Position numbers and translations under genes: made by a program. The notes under the pieces were generated by a model. That model did no database searches and was not told the DNA's origin. It worked only from the letters and a program-made list of their open reading frames with translations. Below are positions 1 through 9,622 of a stretch of 64,000 nt of DNA, one piece after another. The first letter of the stretch is position 1, and each line of letters opens with the position of its first letter. Source of the stretch: Cereibacter_A sp052244495 (lineage in GTDB: Bacteria; Pseudomonadota; Alphaproteobacteria; Rhodobacterales; Rhodobacteraceae); NCBI GenBank assembly GCA_052244495.1, contig JBQPXH010000003.1; one strand, 5' to 3'.

Positions 1-612
1 CACCTCGACCACCGTGGTGTCGGCGCCAAGGGTGTTGAAGAAGCTCGCAAATTCGATCCCGATGGCGCCCGAGCCGATCACCAGCAGCTTCTTCGGCATC
101 CGCTTGGGCTGCAGGGCATGGCGGTAGGTCCAGACCAGGTCGCCATCGGCCTCGAGCCCCGGCAGCTCGCGCGCCCGCGCGCCGGTGGCGATGACGATGG
201 ATTTCGCCTCCAGCTCTTCCGCGCCATTCTGGGTCTTCACCGTGACGCGACCCTTGCCCGCAAGCGTCGCGTCCCCCATCACCACGGTGATCCTGTTCTT
301 CTTCATCAGATGCGCCACGCCCGAGGACAGCTGCTTGGCCACCCCGCGCGACCGCTTCACCACGGCGTCGAGATCGTAGCCCACGCCCTCGGCCTTCAGC
401 CCGAACTCCTTGGCGCGGTGCATCAGGTGGAACACTTCGGCCGAGCGCAGCATCGCCTTGGTCGGAATGCAGCCCCAGTTGAGGCAGATGCCGCCGAGGT
501 TCTCCCGCTCGACGATGGCGACGCTGAGGCCCAGCTGAGCCCCCCGGATCGCGCAGACATAGCCGCCGGGGCCGGCGCCGATCACGATCATGTCGAAGCT
601 TTTCGCGGGCAT
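1..612 (-). CDS. lpdA: Dihydrolipoamide dehydrogenase (E3), 3' part cut off by the window
   Basis: Flavoprotein that reoxidises the lipoyl arms of 2-oxoacid dehydrogenase complexes using FAD and NAD+, in the cytoplasm. The visible 204 residues contain the N-terminal FAD-binding GxGxxG (VIGAGPGGY, about residues 10-18), the redox-active disulfide segment GGICLNWGCIPTK (about 39-51), and the start of the NAD-binding fold (VIGSGAIGIEF). The start is ATG at 612, preceded on the minus strand by a GGGAGG ribosome site. The frame is open to base 1, so the C-terminal half, including the dimer interface and the catalytic His-Glu pair, lies outside the window. Whether this copy serves the pyruvate or the 2-oxoglutarate complex cannot be told from here. 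Confidence 0.95.
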   Translation of the reverse strand, partial: MPAKSFDMIVIGAGPGGYVCAIRGAQLGLSVAIVERENLGGICLNWGCIPTKAMLRSAEVFHLMHRAKEFGLKAEGVGYDLDAVVKRSRGVAKQLSSGVAHLMKKNRITVVMGDATLAGKGRVTVKTQNGAEELEAKSIVIATGARARELPGLEADGDLVWTYRHALQPKRMPKKLLVIGSGAIGIEFASFFNTLGADTTVVEV

Positions 613-831
613 GCTTGCCTCCCTGAAAAAAGTAGTTTGGCCTTAAACCATTTTACCGAAGCGCGCAACGGGCGGTGGCCCCGACGAAGCCCGCCTCGCG
701 GCGGCGGCAGGATCTCCCACGTCGGCAAAGGCGCGGGCAGAAAGCCTGGGCCTACGCAGGCGGGCGCCTCCGATCACCTCCCGGAGCGCTCCACCGCTCA
801 TCACTCGCAAGACACGGCTTCTTCCAGCTGC

Positions 832-1407
832 CTAGCCCCTCAGGCGCCGCACCTCGGCCGCATAGGCCCCCGCCGCCAGGAACTCCTCCTCCTCGGGCGA
901 GGACGTCCGCCCGAGCGCCGCGTTCCGGAACGGGAACCGCCCGAACCGGCCGATGATCGCGGCGTGGGCATGGGCATGCAGCAGCCCCTCCTCTCCGGTC
1001 TCGGGCATCCGCTCACGAAAGAGCCGCACCGCCTCGGCCTGGTCGGCCGCATCCTCGGAGTGCTCGAGCGGCAGGTAGAAGAACTGCCGCTCCGGCTCGG
1101 GGGCGCCCAGATCCCAGTCGGCGGCAATGGCCTTGCGGGCGCAGTCCCGTGCCAGGGGATCAGTCGCGAAGGCCTCGGCCGTGCCGCGGAACATGTTGCG
1201 CGGAAACTGGTCGGTCAGGATCAGGAAGGCGAGGCTGCCCACGGTGCCCTCGGTCCAGTGGTCGAGCCCGCCTCCGCGCGCCGCCTGCCAGAGATCGCCG
1301 AACCGCTCGCGGATCGTCTCGTCCACCTCGGGATCGACCGCATACCAGCCCTCGGGTCCGACCTCTCCCAGCCAGAAGTCGAGCACCGCTACCGGATCGT
1401 CTGCCAT
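832..1407 (-). CDS. DUF924 family protein
   Basis: A 191-residue soluble alpha-helical protein that I recognise as the DUF924 (PF06041) family, whose biochemical role is unknown. Typical landmarks are the N-terminal VLDFWLGE, the central TDQFPRNMFRG and the FFYLPLEHSE segment. An ATG at 1407 is preferred over the longer open frame (to 1476) because a GAGG ribosome site lies directly upstream and family members begin just before the VLDFW motif. It lies downstream of the MFS gene on the same strand, separated by an intergenic hairpin element at 1487-1550, and is followed by the divergent-free gap to lpdA. Confidence 0.85.
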   Translation of the reverse strand: MADDPVAVLDFWLGEVGPEGWYAVDPEVDETIRERFGDLWQAARGGGLDHWTEGTVGSLAFLILTDQFPRNMFRGTAEAFATDPLARDCARKAIAADWDLGAPEPERQFFYLPLEHSEDAADQAEAVRLFRERMPETGEEGLLHAHAHAAIIGRFGRFPFRNAALGRTSSPEEEEFLAAGAYAAEVRRLRG

Positions 1408-1486
1408 GCCTGCCTCACGCTTGCCAGAGCCTTCAGCCTGACAGGTCGCGCGCGGAGCGGCAACCGCCTTCGGCACCGGCCCCGCC

Positions 1487-1550
1487 TTTCACTCTGCCCG
1501 AATATCCCGGAAGCCCGACCCCTGGGCCGGACGGGGGCGCGAAGCCCCCG
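1487..1550. repeat. Dispersed intergenic element, copy A
   Basis: A TTTCACTCTGCCCGAATATCC block (1487-1507) is followed by a hairpin with stem CGGGGGC (1532-1538), loop GCGAA and stem GCCCCCG (1544-1550). Relative to copies C and D the spacer between block and hairpin is longer and diverged. It lies between the 3' end of the MFS gene and the DUF924 gene. Confidence 0.6.
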
Positions 1551-1571
1551 GATCCGACGGTACCCCGCGCG

Positions 1572-2828
1572 TCACTCGGCCGCCTGCTGCGCCTCCTGCG
1601 CCTCGGTGACGACCTCCATGACCGTGCCCACGGCCACCGAAGACGCGGTCGGCGCGACGGTCGCGAACGAGCCGGTATCGGCCACGGCTGGCGCCGCGCG
1701 CTGCGTCATCCGCCAGCCGGCATAGAGCGCCATCGCCGCGTAGAGCAGCCCGATGAAGAGGAAGAAGCCGCGCGGCCCCGCCTGCTCCATGATCCAGCCG
1801 GTAACCAGCGGTCCGCAGATCGCACCGAGCCCGTTCATGAACAGAAGCCCGGCCGAGGCCGCCGCCATGTCCTCCTTGCCAAGGAAGTCGTTCGTATAGG
1901 CGATCAGCAGCGAATAGATGGGGTTCGTGATCCCGCCCAGGAGCAGCGCCACGCCGATCAGCCCCCAGAAGGGCGGCTCGATCACCACCGTCACCGCCAT
2001 CACCAGCCCGGCCGCCACCGCGAGACCCAGGATGAGCTGGCGGCGGTCCATCCGGTCCGACGCCCAGCCGATCGGATATTGCAGGATGAGGCCGCCCACG
2101 TAGAGCGAGCCAATGAAGATAGAGATCTCCTGCACCGAGAGCCCTTCGAGCGTGCCCCAGACCGAGGCCATGCCGAACATGGCCGAGAAGATCCCCCCGG
2201 TCAGCAGCATCCCCACGATGCCCAGCGGCGAGACACGGAACAGCTCGCGCACCGAAAGCCGGCTGGTCGTGTCGAAGGTGGGCGTGGGCGTGACCGTAAG
2301 CAGGATGGGCATGAAGGCCAGCGACACCAGCACCGAGGGAATCACGAAAAGCGCGAAGCCCGAGGGATCGGCCGCGTTCAGCAGCGCCTGGCTCGTGATG
2401 ATGCCGATCATCTGCACCATCATGTAGGCCGACATCGCCTGTCCGCGCGTCTCGTTCGTCGCGGTGTTGTTCAGCCAGCTTTCCGCGGTGATGTAGACGC
2501 CCGAGAAGCTGAAGCCGATCAGCACGCGCAGCAGCGTCCAGACCGTCCACTCCGGCAGCACCGGATAGAGGACCAGCACGGCCGAGATCATCGAGCCGAG
2601 CGCCGCGAAGACGCGCACATGGCCCACGCGGCGGATCATGTCGGGCGCGACCTGCGAGCCGATGAGGAAGCCCGCGAAATAGGCCGAGGTCACGAGGGCG
2701 AGCTGGGTCGTGGTGAACCCCTCGAGCGCGCCGCGGATCCCCAGCAGCGAGGACTGCACGCCATTGCCGACCATCAGCAGCATGACGCCGAGCAGAAGCG
2801 GCCAGGTGGCGGCGAGGACCTTGAACAT
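1572..2828 (-). CDS. MFS transporter (YcaD-like)
   Basis: A 418-residue inner-membrane major facilitator with about 12 hydrophobic segments in two halves. A cytoplasmic-loop motif (ASDRMDRRQL, about residue 257) follows the seventh to eighth segment, matching the MFS loop signature. The overall layout resembles the YcaD group, which often lacks an assigned substrate. The C-terminal 35 residues are a hydrophilic Ala/Glu/Val tail. ATG 2828 has GGAG seven bases upstream. No neighbouring enzyme indicates a substrate, so none is proposed. Confidence 0.85.
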   Translation of the reverse strand: MFKVLAATWPLLLGVMLLMVGNGVQSSLLGIRGALEGFTTTQLALVTSAYFAGFLIGSQVAPDMIRRVGHVRVFAALGSMISAVLVLYPVLPEWTVWTLLRVLIGFSFSGVYITAESWLNNTATNETRGQAMSAYMMVQMIGIITSQALLNAADPSGFALFVIPSVLVSLAFMPILLTVTPTPTFDTTSRLSVRELFRVSPLGIVGMLLTGGIFSAMFGMASVWGTLEGLSVQEISIFIGSLYVGGLILQYPIGWASDRMDRRQLILGLAVAAGLVMAVTVVIEPPFWGLIGVALLLGGITNPIYSLLIAYTNDFLGKEDMAAASAGLLFMNGLGAICGPLVTGWIMEQAGPRGFFLFIGLLYAAMALYAGWRMTQRAAPAVADTGSFATVAPTASSVAVGTVMEVVTEAQEAQQAAE

Positions 2829-2908
2829 GGGAGGCTCCGTGACTTGTCCGGCAGGCTAGCGTTGCGGCGCGGCGGGGCACCGACAGATGACGACGTTCGG
2901 CGGCGGAT

Positions 2909-3949
2909 TCAACCGCCGGGAACCAGCAGAGAGGCGTCGCCGTAGGAGAAGAATCGATACTCCTCGCGCACGGCGTGGTCGTAGATCGCGCGGATCCGCC
3001 CGCTTCCCATCAGGGCCGAGACGAGCATCAGCAGCGTCGACTTCGGCAGGTGGAAATTGGTCATGAGCGCGTCCGTGACGCGGAAACGATAACCCGGATA
3101 GATGAAGATGTCCGTCTCGCCGCGCCAGGGCCGGATCGTGCCCTCGGACGCCGCGCTCTCGATCAGCCGGAGCGCGGTGGTGCCCACCGGGATCACGCGG
3201 CCGCCCTCCGCCCGGGTGGCGGCGATCTCGGCCGCGGCCGCCGCGGTCACCTCGCCCCATTCCGCATGCATCCGGTGCGTGGTCACATCCTCGACCTTCA
3301 CGGGCAGGAAGGTTCCCGCGCCCACGTGGAGCGTGACCTCGGTGAAGGTCACGCCCTTCCCGGCCAGCGCTTCGAGAAGGGTGCGGTCGAAATGGAGCGA
3401 GGCCGTGGGGGCCGCGACGGCGCCCGAATGGCGGGCGAAGACCGTCTGGTAATCCTCGTGATCCTGCGCATCCGGCGGGCGCTTCGCGGCGATATAGGGC
3501 GGCAGCGGCATGGCGCCCGCCTCGGCCAGCGCCGCATCGAGTGCTTCGCCTTCCCGGTCGAAGACCAGCCGCAAATCCGCCTCGCCCTTCTCCGCCACCT
3601 CGGCCGAAAGGCTGTCGGAGAAGCGGATCGTCTCGCCCTCCCTCAGCTTGCGGAGCGGCTTGGCCATCGCGCGCCAGCCGCCGGCGGCGGCGGGCTCCAT
3701 CAGCGTGACCTCGATCCGTGCCACGGCCTCGCCCCGCTCCCGCGTGCCGGCAAGGCGCGCCGGGATCACGCGGGTGTTGTTCAGCACCAGCCGGTCGCCC
3801 GGGCGGAAGATCTCGACGAGGTCGCGGACGTGCCGGTCCGAGATCCGGTCGCCCTCGGCCAGAAGGAGACGCGCCGCCGTGCGCGGCCGCGCCGGGCGCG
3901 TCGCGATCAGGCGATCGGGGAGGTCGAAATCGAAATCAGAAAGTTTCAT
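2909..3949 (-). CDS. queA: S-adenosylmethionine:tRNA ribosyltransferase-isomerase
   Basis: QueA transfers and isomerises the ribose of S-adenosylmethionine onto 7-aminomethyl-7-deazaguanine in tRNA to make epoxyqueuosine, the penultimate step of queuosine synthesis. The 346-residue product begins MKLSDFDFDLPDRLIA and contains the family blocks LVLNNTRVIPARL, TASLHF, HVGAGTFLPV and NFHLPKSTLLMLV. The start at 3949 is chosen over the upstream ATG (3985) because MKLSDF is the conserved family N-terminus. No other queuosine gene is adjacent. Confidence 0.95.
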   Translation of the reverse strand: MKLSDFDFDLPDRLIATRPARPRTAARLLLAEGDRISDRHVRDLVEIFRPGDRLVLNNTRVIPARLAGTRERGEAVARIEVTLMEPAAAGGWRAMAKPLRKLREGETIRFSDSLSAEVAEKGEADLRLVFDREGEALDAALAEAGAMPLPPYIAAKRPPDAQDHEDYQTVFARHSGAVAAPTASLHFDRTLLEALAGKGVTFTEVTLHVGAGTFLPVKVEDVTTHRMHAEWGEVTAAAAAEIAATRAEGGRVIPVGTTALRLIESAASEGTIRPWRGETDIFIYPGYRFRVTDALMTNFHLPKSTLLMLVSALMGSGRIRAIYDHAVREEYRFFSYGDASLLVPGG

Positions 3950-4058
3950 CGAAGGTTCGGGGAAGCGGGCAGACAGGAAGCCCAAGGGAACGCGGACGGC
4001 AGGCGAGCGCGCTGCACGCCCGGGACTTGGCGCGACCGGCGGGGGAAGGCAAGGGCGA

Positions 4059-7000
4059 TCACGGCAGGACGGGCACCGGTCGGCGGAAGATCTCGCGGAA
4101 CATGCCGGGCGTCAGGATCGAGAGCGGGTTGACCGAGACCGCCGGCCGGTCGGCAGAGCCGGTCACCGAGTAGTTGAAGCCGAAGAGTCCCTCTCCGCGC
4201 CGCGTCAGCACCGAGCCGATCCCGTTCAGCAGGTAGATCGGCGAGATCACACCCTGCAGGTCGAGCGTCCGCTCGGACGAGCGGTAGAGCCCCGCCAGCG
4301 TCACCCCCATCGAGGCGCCGACGGCCGAAGCCTCGGAAATCTCGACGGCCCCGGGCTGGATGCGGAACTCTGCGTCACCCTCGGCGAAGAGGAGCCCGTC
4401 GCCGTTCAGCTGTTCCAGCAGGCCCACGACGGACACCGCGTTCAGCAGCGCCGCGAGCACGGGCGCGTTCGTCACGCGGAAGTTCGAGACGATGGCCCGG
4501 CCGCGATACCCGTCGCGCCCCTCCGGCGTGAGCGTGAGGTCGAGATCGCCGCCGCGCGCGTCCGGAAAGATCCCCGCCGAGGCGATCACCCCGCCAGCGT
4601 CGCGCGAGCGCAGCCGGATGGCGCTGCGGCCAGCCATCGGAGACACCGTGCCCTCGACGAGCGCGCGTCCGTTCACGCGCCCGCGGAACCCGCCGTTGAA
4701 GCCGCCGCGCGTGCCGAAGCGGCCCTCGAGCCCGGTGAGGGCAATTCCCGAAGTCACCTGCAACCGGTCGAGGCCAACGAGGATCGGCACCGGCGCCTCC
4801 GGCCCGCCGCGCCCACTCCCCAGATCGGGAAGACGCGTCAGATCCACCGACCCGCCGCGCAGTTGCACCTCCGGCGGTTGGCCCCGGCCCTGTCCGGAGA
4901 GCGTCACCGGGGCGTCGAGCCAGTCGTCCAGCCGCACCCGGTCGAAGCGTACGGCATCGAGAGAGCCGTCCGCCCGCAGGCTCACCCGCCCTTCGGCCGC
5001 GAGCCCGCCGCCCTCCAGCGTCAGCCTTTCGACCGAGACGGGTTTCCCAAGCGTCGCCGCCACCTCGAGACGGCCCGCACGGCCCTCGGGCTTCGACCAG
5101 CCAATGGACGAGAGACCGAGCCGCAGCCCCACCAGATCCGACGAGAGGGTCAGTTTCGGCTCCGCACCCTTGGACATCTCGACCCGGAACCGGCCGGGCG
5201 CGCTGCCCTCGACAGAGCCGTCGGGCAGGCCCAGCTTGAATTCCTCGACCGCCGCCGGCGAAAGCGTGGCCGTCCCCTCGACGGAGGAGCGGCCGCCCGC
5301 GTCGCGGCCGATGGCAAGCCTGTAGGTCGCGTCGAAGGGAACCCGGCCGAGGGTGCCGGCCCCCGTCACGGACAGACCATCCGGCGCGGCCTCCAGCGTC
5401 AGGCTTGCCGCCGTGATCGTCCGGCCGGGCACCAGCACGTCCGAGCGGAAATCGCTGATCCTGCCGCGGACGCTGAAATCCACCTCGTCGGGCGTCACCT
5501 TCGGCTTCAGCGGCAGGCGGAGCTCGGTCTCCATCACCGCCCGCCCCTCGCCCAGATCGACCGAGCGGCCCGCCTTCTCGAGGAAGCGGAAGGGCGGCTG
5601 ATCGAGCAGCGACAGTGCCGCCGTCACCCCGCTCTCGCTGTTGATCGAGATGAGGGCGCGTGCCGGGCGCTGCGTCACGTCCGGCACCTCGAAGACCGAG
5701 CGCGTGACGCGGATCGGCCCGCCGGCGGGCGGCGTGACCTGCCCCTCGTCAAGAACCGTCAGGTAGCGTCGATCCTCGATCGCCGCATAACCCGACCCCT
5801 TCTCGATCCGCGGCAGGGTCTTGAGGTAGCGCACGTCGCCGTCGCGGAACTCGTAGCCGAGCGACAGGCGCGTCTCGGTCCCGGGCTGCATCCGGAGCCC
5901 GGCCTGCACCTCGAACAGCCGTCCGTCCTGCACGTTCTCGACCAGCCACTGCCGCGTCTTCGGCACCACCGACAGCGGCCAGAGCGCGAGAAGCTCGCTG
6001 TGCGCGATCTCGTTGAGCCCGAGGTCGAAGGCCACGCGCCAGCCACCCTCCCCGGCCGAGACGCGTCCGCGGCCCGAGAGCCTGCGCTCCTTCTCGACCA
6101 GCGTCAGCTGGCCGATCTCGACGCGGAAGGGGTCGAGCCGCATCCGCAGGTCGAGTGCACCCTCCGAGAAATGGACCGGCGACTCGAAGAGCCCCTCGGG
6201 GTCCGCGCTCGCGTCCTCGACCCGGATCTGCGCCAGCACCTCGCGCGGCAGGCCCTGCGATACGCCCGGCAGATAGGCGTGGCCCTTTGCCGAAAGCCTC
6301 AGCGAGCGGCCGCCTACCTCGAGCCGCGTCAGGTTCAGCCGCTCGCGCGCGGGATCGAAGGAAAAGGCGAGGCCCGCGCGGTCGAAGGCGAGCGGCTTCG
6401 TCTCCGGCGTGGGCTGAAGCGCGCCTTCACCGCTGTCGAGCCCCGCCTCGAGTCGGGTGAGCCGCCCGTCACCGTCGAGTTCGGCCGAAAAGCGCCCCGA
6501 CAAGGCCGCGTCCAGTACCTCGAGCCAGGCGACAGGGGCGGCCTGGGCCGCGATATCGGCCGCCGCCACATGATCCACGGTGACAGAGATCCGCGCCTCC
6601 GGGCTGCCGGGCGTGGTGACGAAGGTTGCCAGTGCCTGGGCCGGCGCCCGGCCCGGCGCATCCAGCATCGACAGGCCGAGTTCCAGCGCGCGACGGCCCG
6701 GCGTGTTCTCCAGCGTCAGACGGCCGTCGCCGGCCTGCCACGTCCGCCCCGCCCGCCGGTCGTCGAGCGTGAGCGTCATGCCTTCGGCCTCGATCCGCCT
6801 GAGGTCGGCCAGCACCGGCTGTGCGAAGATCCGGTCGACGGCCTCGCGCAACTCGGCGTAGCCGGCGAGCCGGAACGTACCCCCCTGTTCTCCCAGGGCA
6901 AAGTCGAACCGTCCGTCCGCCAGCCGCCTTAGCGCGATGCGCGCGCCCGACAGGGTGATCGCCTTGGGATGGAGCGCGCCGCGCAGGGCCGCCCCCCGGT

Positions 7001-7343
7001 CGAAGACCACCCGCGCCTCGGGCAGGCTCACCAGCGCCCGCCCGTCCGCCTGCAGAAGCCGCAGGTCGTCTAGCCGGATCCGCGGGATCCAGTTCGGCTC
7101 GACCGTCAGGACGACCCCCCCGAGCGAGACAGAGAGCGCGGGCTCCAGCGCCCGGTTGATCCGCGACTCCGCCTCGGCCACGATCCAGCCCGGCAGGGGC
7201 AGCGGCCGGCCCGTCAGTGCCAATGTGCCGAAGCCCGCGACCGCCGCCAGCAGCGCAAGGCTCAGCAGCAGCCACAGCGAGGCGCGAGCGCGCCGCGACC
7301 GTCCCTGCCGCGCTGGTGCCTGATGCCCGCCGCCTTCCGCCAT
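4059..7343 (-). CDS. AsmA/YhdP-like envelope protein (DUF3971)
   Basis: A very long 1094-residue protein with a basic N-terminus, one transmembrane helix (about residues 21-43) and a large periplasmic part rich in short beta-strands. This is the pattern of the AsmA/YhdP/TamB bridge-type lipid transfer proteins. A DUF3971-like central region and an AsmA-like C-terminal segment (about residues 880-1050, including the LNAVSVVGLLEQLNGDGL stretch) are visible. By family analogy it would help move phospholipids between inner and outer membranes; that is inference. ATG 7343 has an AAAAGGA ribosome site. It is divergent from the peroxidase gene at 7434. Confidence 0.8.
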   Translation of the reverse strand: MAEGGGHQAPARQGRSRRARASLWLLLSLALLAAVAGFGTLALTGRPLPLPGWIVAEAESRINRALEPALSVSLGGVVLTVEPNWIPRIRLDDLRLLQADGRALVSLPEARVVFDRGAALRGALHPKAITLSGARIALRRLADGRFDFALGEQGGTFRLAGYAELREAVDRIFAQPVLADLRRIEAEGMTLTLDDRRAGRTWQAGDGRLTLENTPGRRALELGLSMLDAPGRAPAQALATFVTTPGSPEARISVTVDHVAAADIAAQAAPVAWLEVLDAALSGRFSAELDGDGRLTRLEAGLDSGEGALQPTPETKPLAFDRAGLAFSFDPARERLNLTRLEVGGRSLRLSAKGHAYLPGVSQGLPREVLAQIRVEDASADPEGLFESPVHFSEGALDLRMRLDPFRVEIGQLTLVEKERRLSGRGRVSAGEGGWRVAFDLGLNEIAHSELLALWPLSVVPKTRQWLVENVQDGRLFEVQAGLRMQPGTETRLSLGYEFRDGDVRYLKTLPRIEKGSGYAAIEDRRYLTVLDEGQVTPPAGGPIRVTRSVFEVPDVTQRPARALISINSESGVTAALSLLDQPPFRFLEKAGRSVDLGEGRAVMETELRLPLKPKVTPDEVDFSVRGRISDFRSDVLVPGRTITAASLTLEAAPDGLSVTGAGTLGRVPFDATYRLAIGRDAGGRSSVEGTATLSPAAVEEFKLGLPDGSVEGSAPGRFRVEMSKGAEPKLTLSSDLVGLRLGLSSIGWSKPEGRAGRLEVAATLGKPVSVERLTLEGGGLAAEGRVSLRADGSLDAVRFDRVRLDDWLDAPVTLSGQGRGQPPEVQLRGGSVDLTRLPDLGSGRGGPEAPVPILVGLDRLQVTSGIALTGLEGRFGTRGGFNGGFRGRVNGRALVEGTVSPMAGRSAIRLRSRDAGGVIASAGIFPDARGGDLDLTLTPEGRDGYRGRAIVSNFRVTNAPVLAALLNAVSVVGLLEQLNGDGLLFAEGDAEFRIQPGAVEISEASAVGASMGVTLAGLYRSSERTLDLQGVISPIYLLNGIGSVLTRRGEGLFGFNYSVTGSADRPAVSVNPLSILTPGMFREIFRRPVPVLP

Positions 7344-7433
7344 ACGATCCTTTTCCCGCCCGCCGGAATGCCTTTACCGTCCGCGCCGGACAACTAAAAC
7401 TGCCGTGACCAGACCCTCAGCAAGGAGCCGCCC

Positions 7434-7895
7434 ATGATCGATGCCGGTCAGCCCGCCCCCGACTTTTCCCTGCCGCGCGACGGCGGCAGCACCGTTACGC
7501 TTTCCGCGCTGAAGCCTGGGAAAGCGGTAGTGTACTTCTATCCGAAGGACGATACCTCCGGTTGCACCCTGGAGGCACAGGAATTCACTGCCCTCGCCGC
7601 GCAATTTGCCGAGATCGGCACCACGGTGATCGGAATCTCCAAGGACAGCGTCAAGTCGCACGACAAGTTCTGCGCCAAGCACGGACTGGGGATCGTCCTG
7701 GCCTCGGACGAGGGCGCCTCGACCGCCGAGGACTACGGCGTCTGGAAGGAGAAGAACATGTACGGCAAGACCTACATGGGCATCGAGCGCTCGACCTTCC
7801 TGATCGACGGCGAAGGCCGGGTCGCTCGCATCTGGCGCAAGGTTTCGGCCCGGGGGCACGCCGCCGAGGTGCTGGCTGCGGCGCGCGAACTCTGA
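7434..7895 (+). CDS. bcp: Thioredoxin-dependent thiol peroxidase (Bcp/PrxQ)
   Basis: A 153-residue peroxiredoxin reducing hydrogen peroxide and organic peroxides with thioredoxin as donor. The peroxidatic cysteine is C44 in TSGCTLEAQEF. The second cysteine that E. coli-type Bcp carries five residues later is replaced by glutamine here. The only other cysteine is C80 (HDKFCAKHG), 36 residues on, the same spacing as the C47/C83 pair of Xylella PrxQ, so an intramolecular disulfide of the alpha3 type is expected. ATG 7434 follows AAGGAG. Divergent from the AsmA-like gene. Confidence 0.95.
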   Translation: MIDAGQPAPDFSLPRDGGSTVTLSALKPGKAVVYFYPKDDTSGCTLEAQEFTALAAQFAEIGTTVIGISKDSVKSHDKFCAKHGLGIVLASDEGASTAEDYGVWKEKNMYGKTYMGIERSTFLIDGEGRVARIWRKVSARGHAAEVLAAAREL

Positions 7896-8281
7896 GCCGG
7901 GCCCCGCGCCCATCCCGGGCGCGGGCCACTCTGCCTTGCCGTCCGGCGCGTGCCCGCCGCCCATTTCCTCGTTCCGACAAAAGCCGCGATACGGGCGAAG
8001 ATATTTTTCCCTTCCAGCCGCGATCCGCGACTGTTGCGCCGAAACCCCAGCTTCCGGAAATTCGCGGGACCCTGCGACCAAACGTCCGCCACGACGGGAA
8101 CCACGCCCTCTATCGGCGAGTTCTTGCCCATTCAGGCGAGGTTTCGCCTTCTCCCCCCGCCTATTGGTCAAATCTGTTGCGCGGCTGCCGACCCGTGGCT
8201 AGTCAGTTTTCGGGGACAGGAAGGCCGGCCCCGGCGCCGGCATAAGGTTCGTCACCGCGAAACAACGAACGGGACCGACCG
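7896..8281. other. Intergenic region with GC-rich hairpin after bcp
   Basis: 386 bases without a credible gene. Directly after the bcp stop, GGCCCCGCGCCC (7900-7911) can pair with GGGCGCGGGCC (7917-7927) with one bulged C, a possible factor-assisted terminator since no T run follows. The remainder presumably carries the promoter of the M23 peptidase operon, but I cannot single out convincing -35/-10 boxes. Confidence 0.5.
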
Positions 8282-9622
8282 GTGCTGACGCGACTTCACT
8301 ATCGGATGAACACGAGCCTCGAACGCATCCTGCCGGAACGCAGGCTCTTCCTGAAATCCGATAGCGACACGCGGTTCATCCGGCTCCGATCCGGGACGCA
8401 GCTCGCGGCCCTTGCCGGCGGCGCACTCTTTCTCAGCTGGACCATCTTTGCGACGTCGATCGTCCTCATGGACTCCGTCACCGCAGGCAGCACCCGCGAC
8501 CAGACCCAACGCCAGCAGGCGCTTTACGAATCCCGCCTGAACGCCCTCTCCGCCGACCGGGACCGTCGGGCCGACGAAGCCGTGCGTGCGCAGGAACGCT
8601 TCAACCTCGCGCTGGCGGAAGTCTCGAAGATGCAGACCGCGCTGCTCGCGACCGAAGACCGCCGGAAGGAACTCGAAACCGGGATCGACGTGCTGCAGGA
8701 CACCCTGATCCGCACCATCGAGGAGCGCGACGAGTTCCGCGAGGAATCGCAGCGCATGACCCTCGCCCTGGCCGAACAGACCGGCTCCGCGCGCACCGAA
8801 GGCTCGCGCACCGCCGATGCCGAAGCCACGCTCGAGCAGCTTTCGACCACTCTCGCCGCGACCGCCCGCCAGCGGGATGACATGGCCAATGCCGTGCTGC
8901 TGGCCAAGGAGGAGACCGACGAGGTCCTGCAGGAAAAGGCCGAGCTTCAGGCGCGCAACGAAGCCATCTTCTCGCAGCTCGAGGATGCGGTGACCGTCTC
9001 GATGGAGCCGCTCGACAAGATGTTCCGCGCCGCCGGTCTTTCCACCGACACGCTCCTCAAGCAGGTGCGTCGGGGCTATGCGGGCCAGGGTGGCCCGCTC
9101 TCGAAACTGACCGTCTCGACCATGGGCGGCGACCTGTCGCCCGAGGAGCGCCGGGCGAACGAGATCCTGAACGGGCTCGACCGGATGAACCTCTACCGGC
9201 TGGCGGCGTCCAAAGCGCCGTTCTCGATGCCGGTGAAGAGTTCCTTCCGCTACACCTCGGGCTTCGGCGGCCGCAGCGACCCGTTCGGCCGTGGGCATCG
9301 CCGGCACGAGGGGATCGACATGGCGGGCGCCAACGGAACCCCCATCTACGCAACCGCCGACGGCACGGTGATTCAGGCCGGCTGGGCAAGTGGCTACGGA
9401 CGAATGATCAAGATCCGCCACGACTTCGGAATCCAGACGGTCTACGGCCATCTGTCCCAGATCCGGGTCGAGAAGGGACAAAGGGTATCGCGCGGCGACC
9501 GGATCGGTGATATGGGCTCTTCAGGCCGGTCTACCGGCACCCATCTTCACTATGAGGTCCGCGTGGACGGGTCGCCCGTCAACCCGATGACCTTCATCAA
9601 GGCGGCGAAAGATGTTTTCTAA
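8282..9622 (+). CDS. M23 family metallopeptidase with DUF5930-type N-terminus
   Basis: A 446-residue envelope endopeptidase. One transmembrane segment (about residues 42-63) is followed by a long periplasmic coiled coil (about 75-235) and a LytM/M23 domain (about 325-435). Zinc ligands and catalytic histidines are visible as RRHEGIDMA and THLHYEV. It is expected to cut peptidoglycan cross-links. The start is taken as GTG 8282; ATG 8306 (MNTSLER) is a possible alternative, as neither has a strong ribosome site. The last 11 bases overlap the bactofilin gene, so the two are probably co-translated. Confidence 0.9.
   Translation: MLTRLHYRMNTSLERILPERRLFLKSDSDTRFIRLRSGTQLAALAGGALFLSWTIFATSIVLMDSVTAGSTRDQTQRQQALYESRLNALSADRDRRADEAVRAQERFNLALAEVSKMQTALLATEDRRKELETGIDVLQDTLIRTIEERDEFREESQRMTLALAEQTGSARTEGSRTADAEATLEQLSTTLAATARQRDDMANAVLLAKEETDEVLQEKAELQARNEAIFSQLEDAVTVSMEPLDKMFRAAGLSTDTLLKQVRRGYAGQGGPLSKLTVSTMGGDLSPEERRANEILNGLDRMNLYRLAASKAPFSMPVKSSFRYTSGFGGRSDPFGRGHRRHEGIDMAGANGTPIYATADGTVIQAGWASGYGRMIKIRHDFGIQTVYGHLSQIRVEKGQRVSRGDRIGDMGSSGRSTGTHLHYEVRVDGSPVNPMTFIKAAKDVF

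Noticed and set aside
118..2945. Several long plus-strand open frames antisense to lpdA, DUF924 and MFS genes
   Set aside because: They are Arg/Pro-rich products of the high-GC third position opposite real genes, with no ribosome sites or family motifs.
3510..6932. A 1140-codon plus-strand frame opposite queA and the AsmA-like gene
   Set aside because: Low-complexity Arg/Ala/His-rich translation; the minus-strand genes have clear family features.
7980..8010. GAAGATATTTTTCCC as a sixth copy of the dispersed element
   Set aside because: Only the GATATTT core matches; the flanking block and hairpin are absent.
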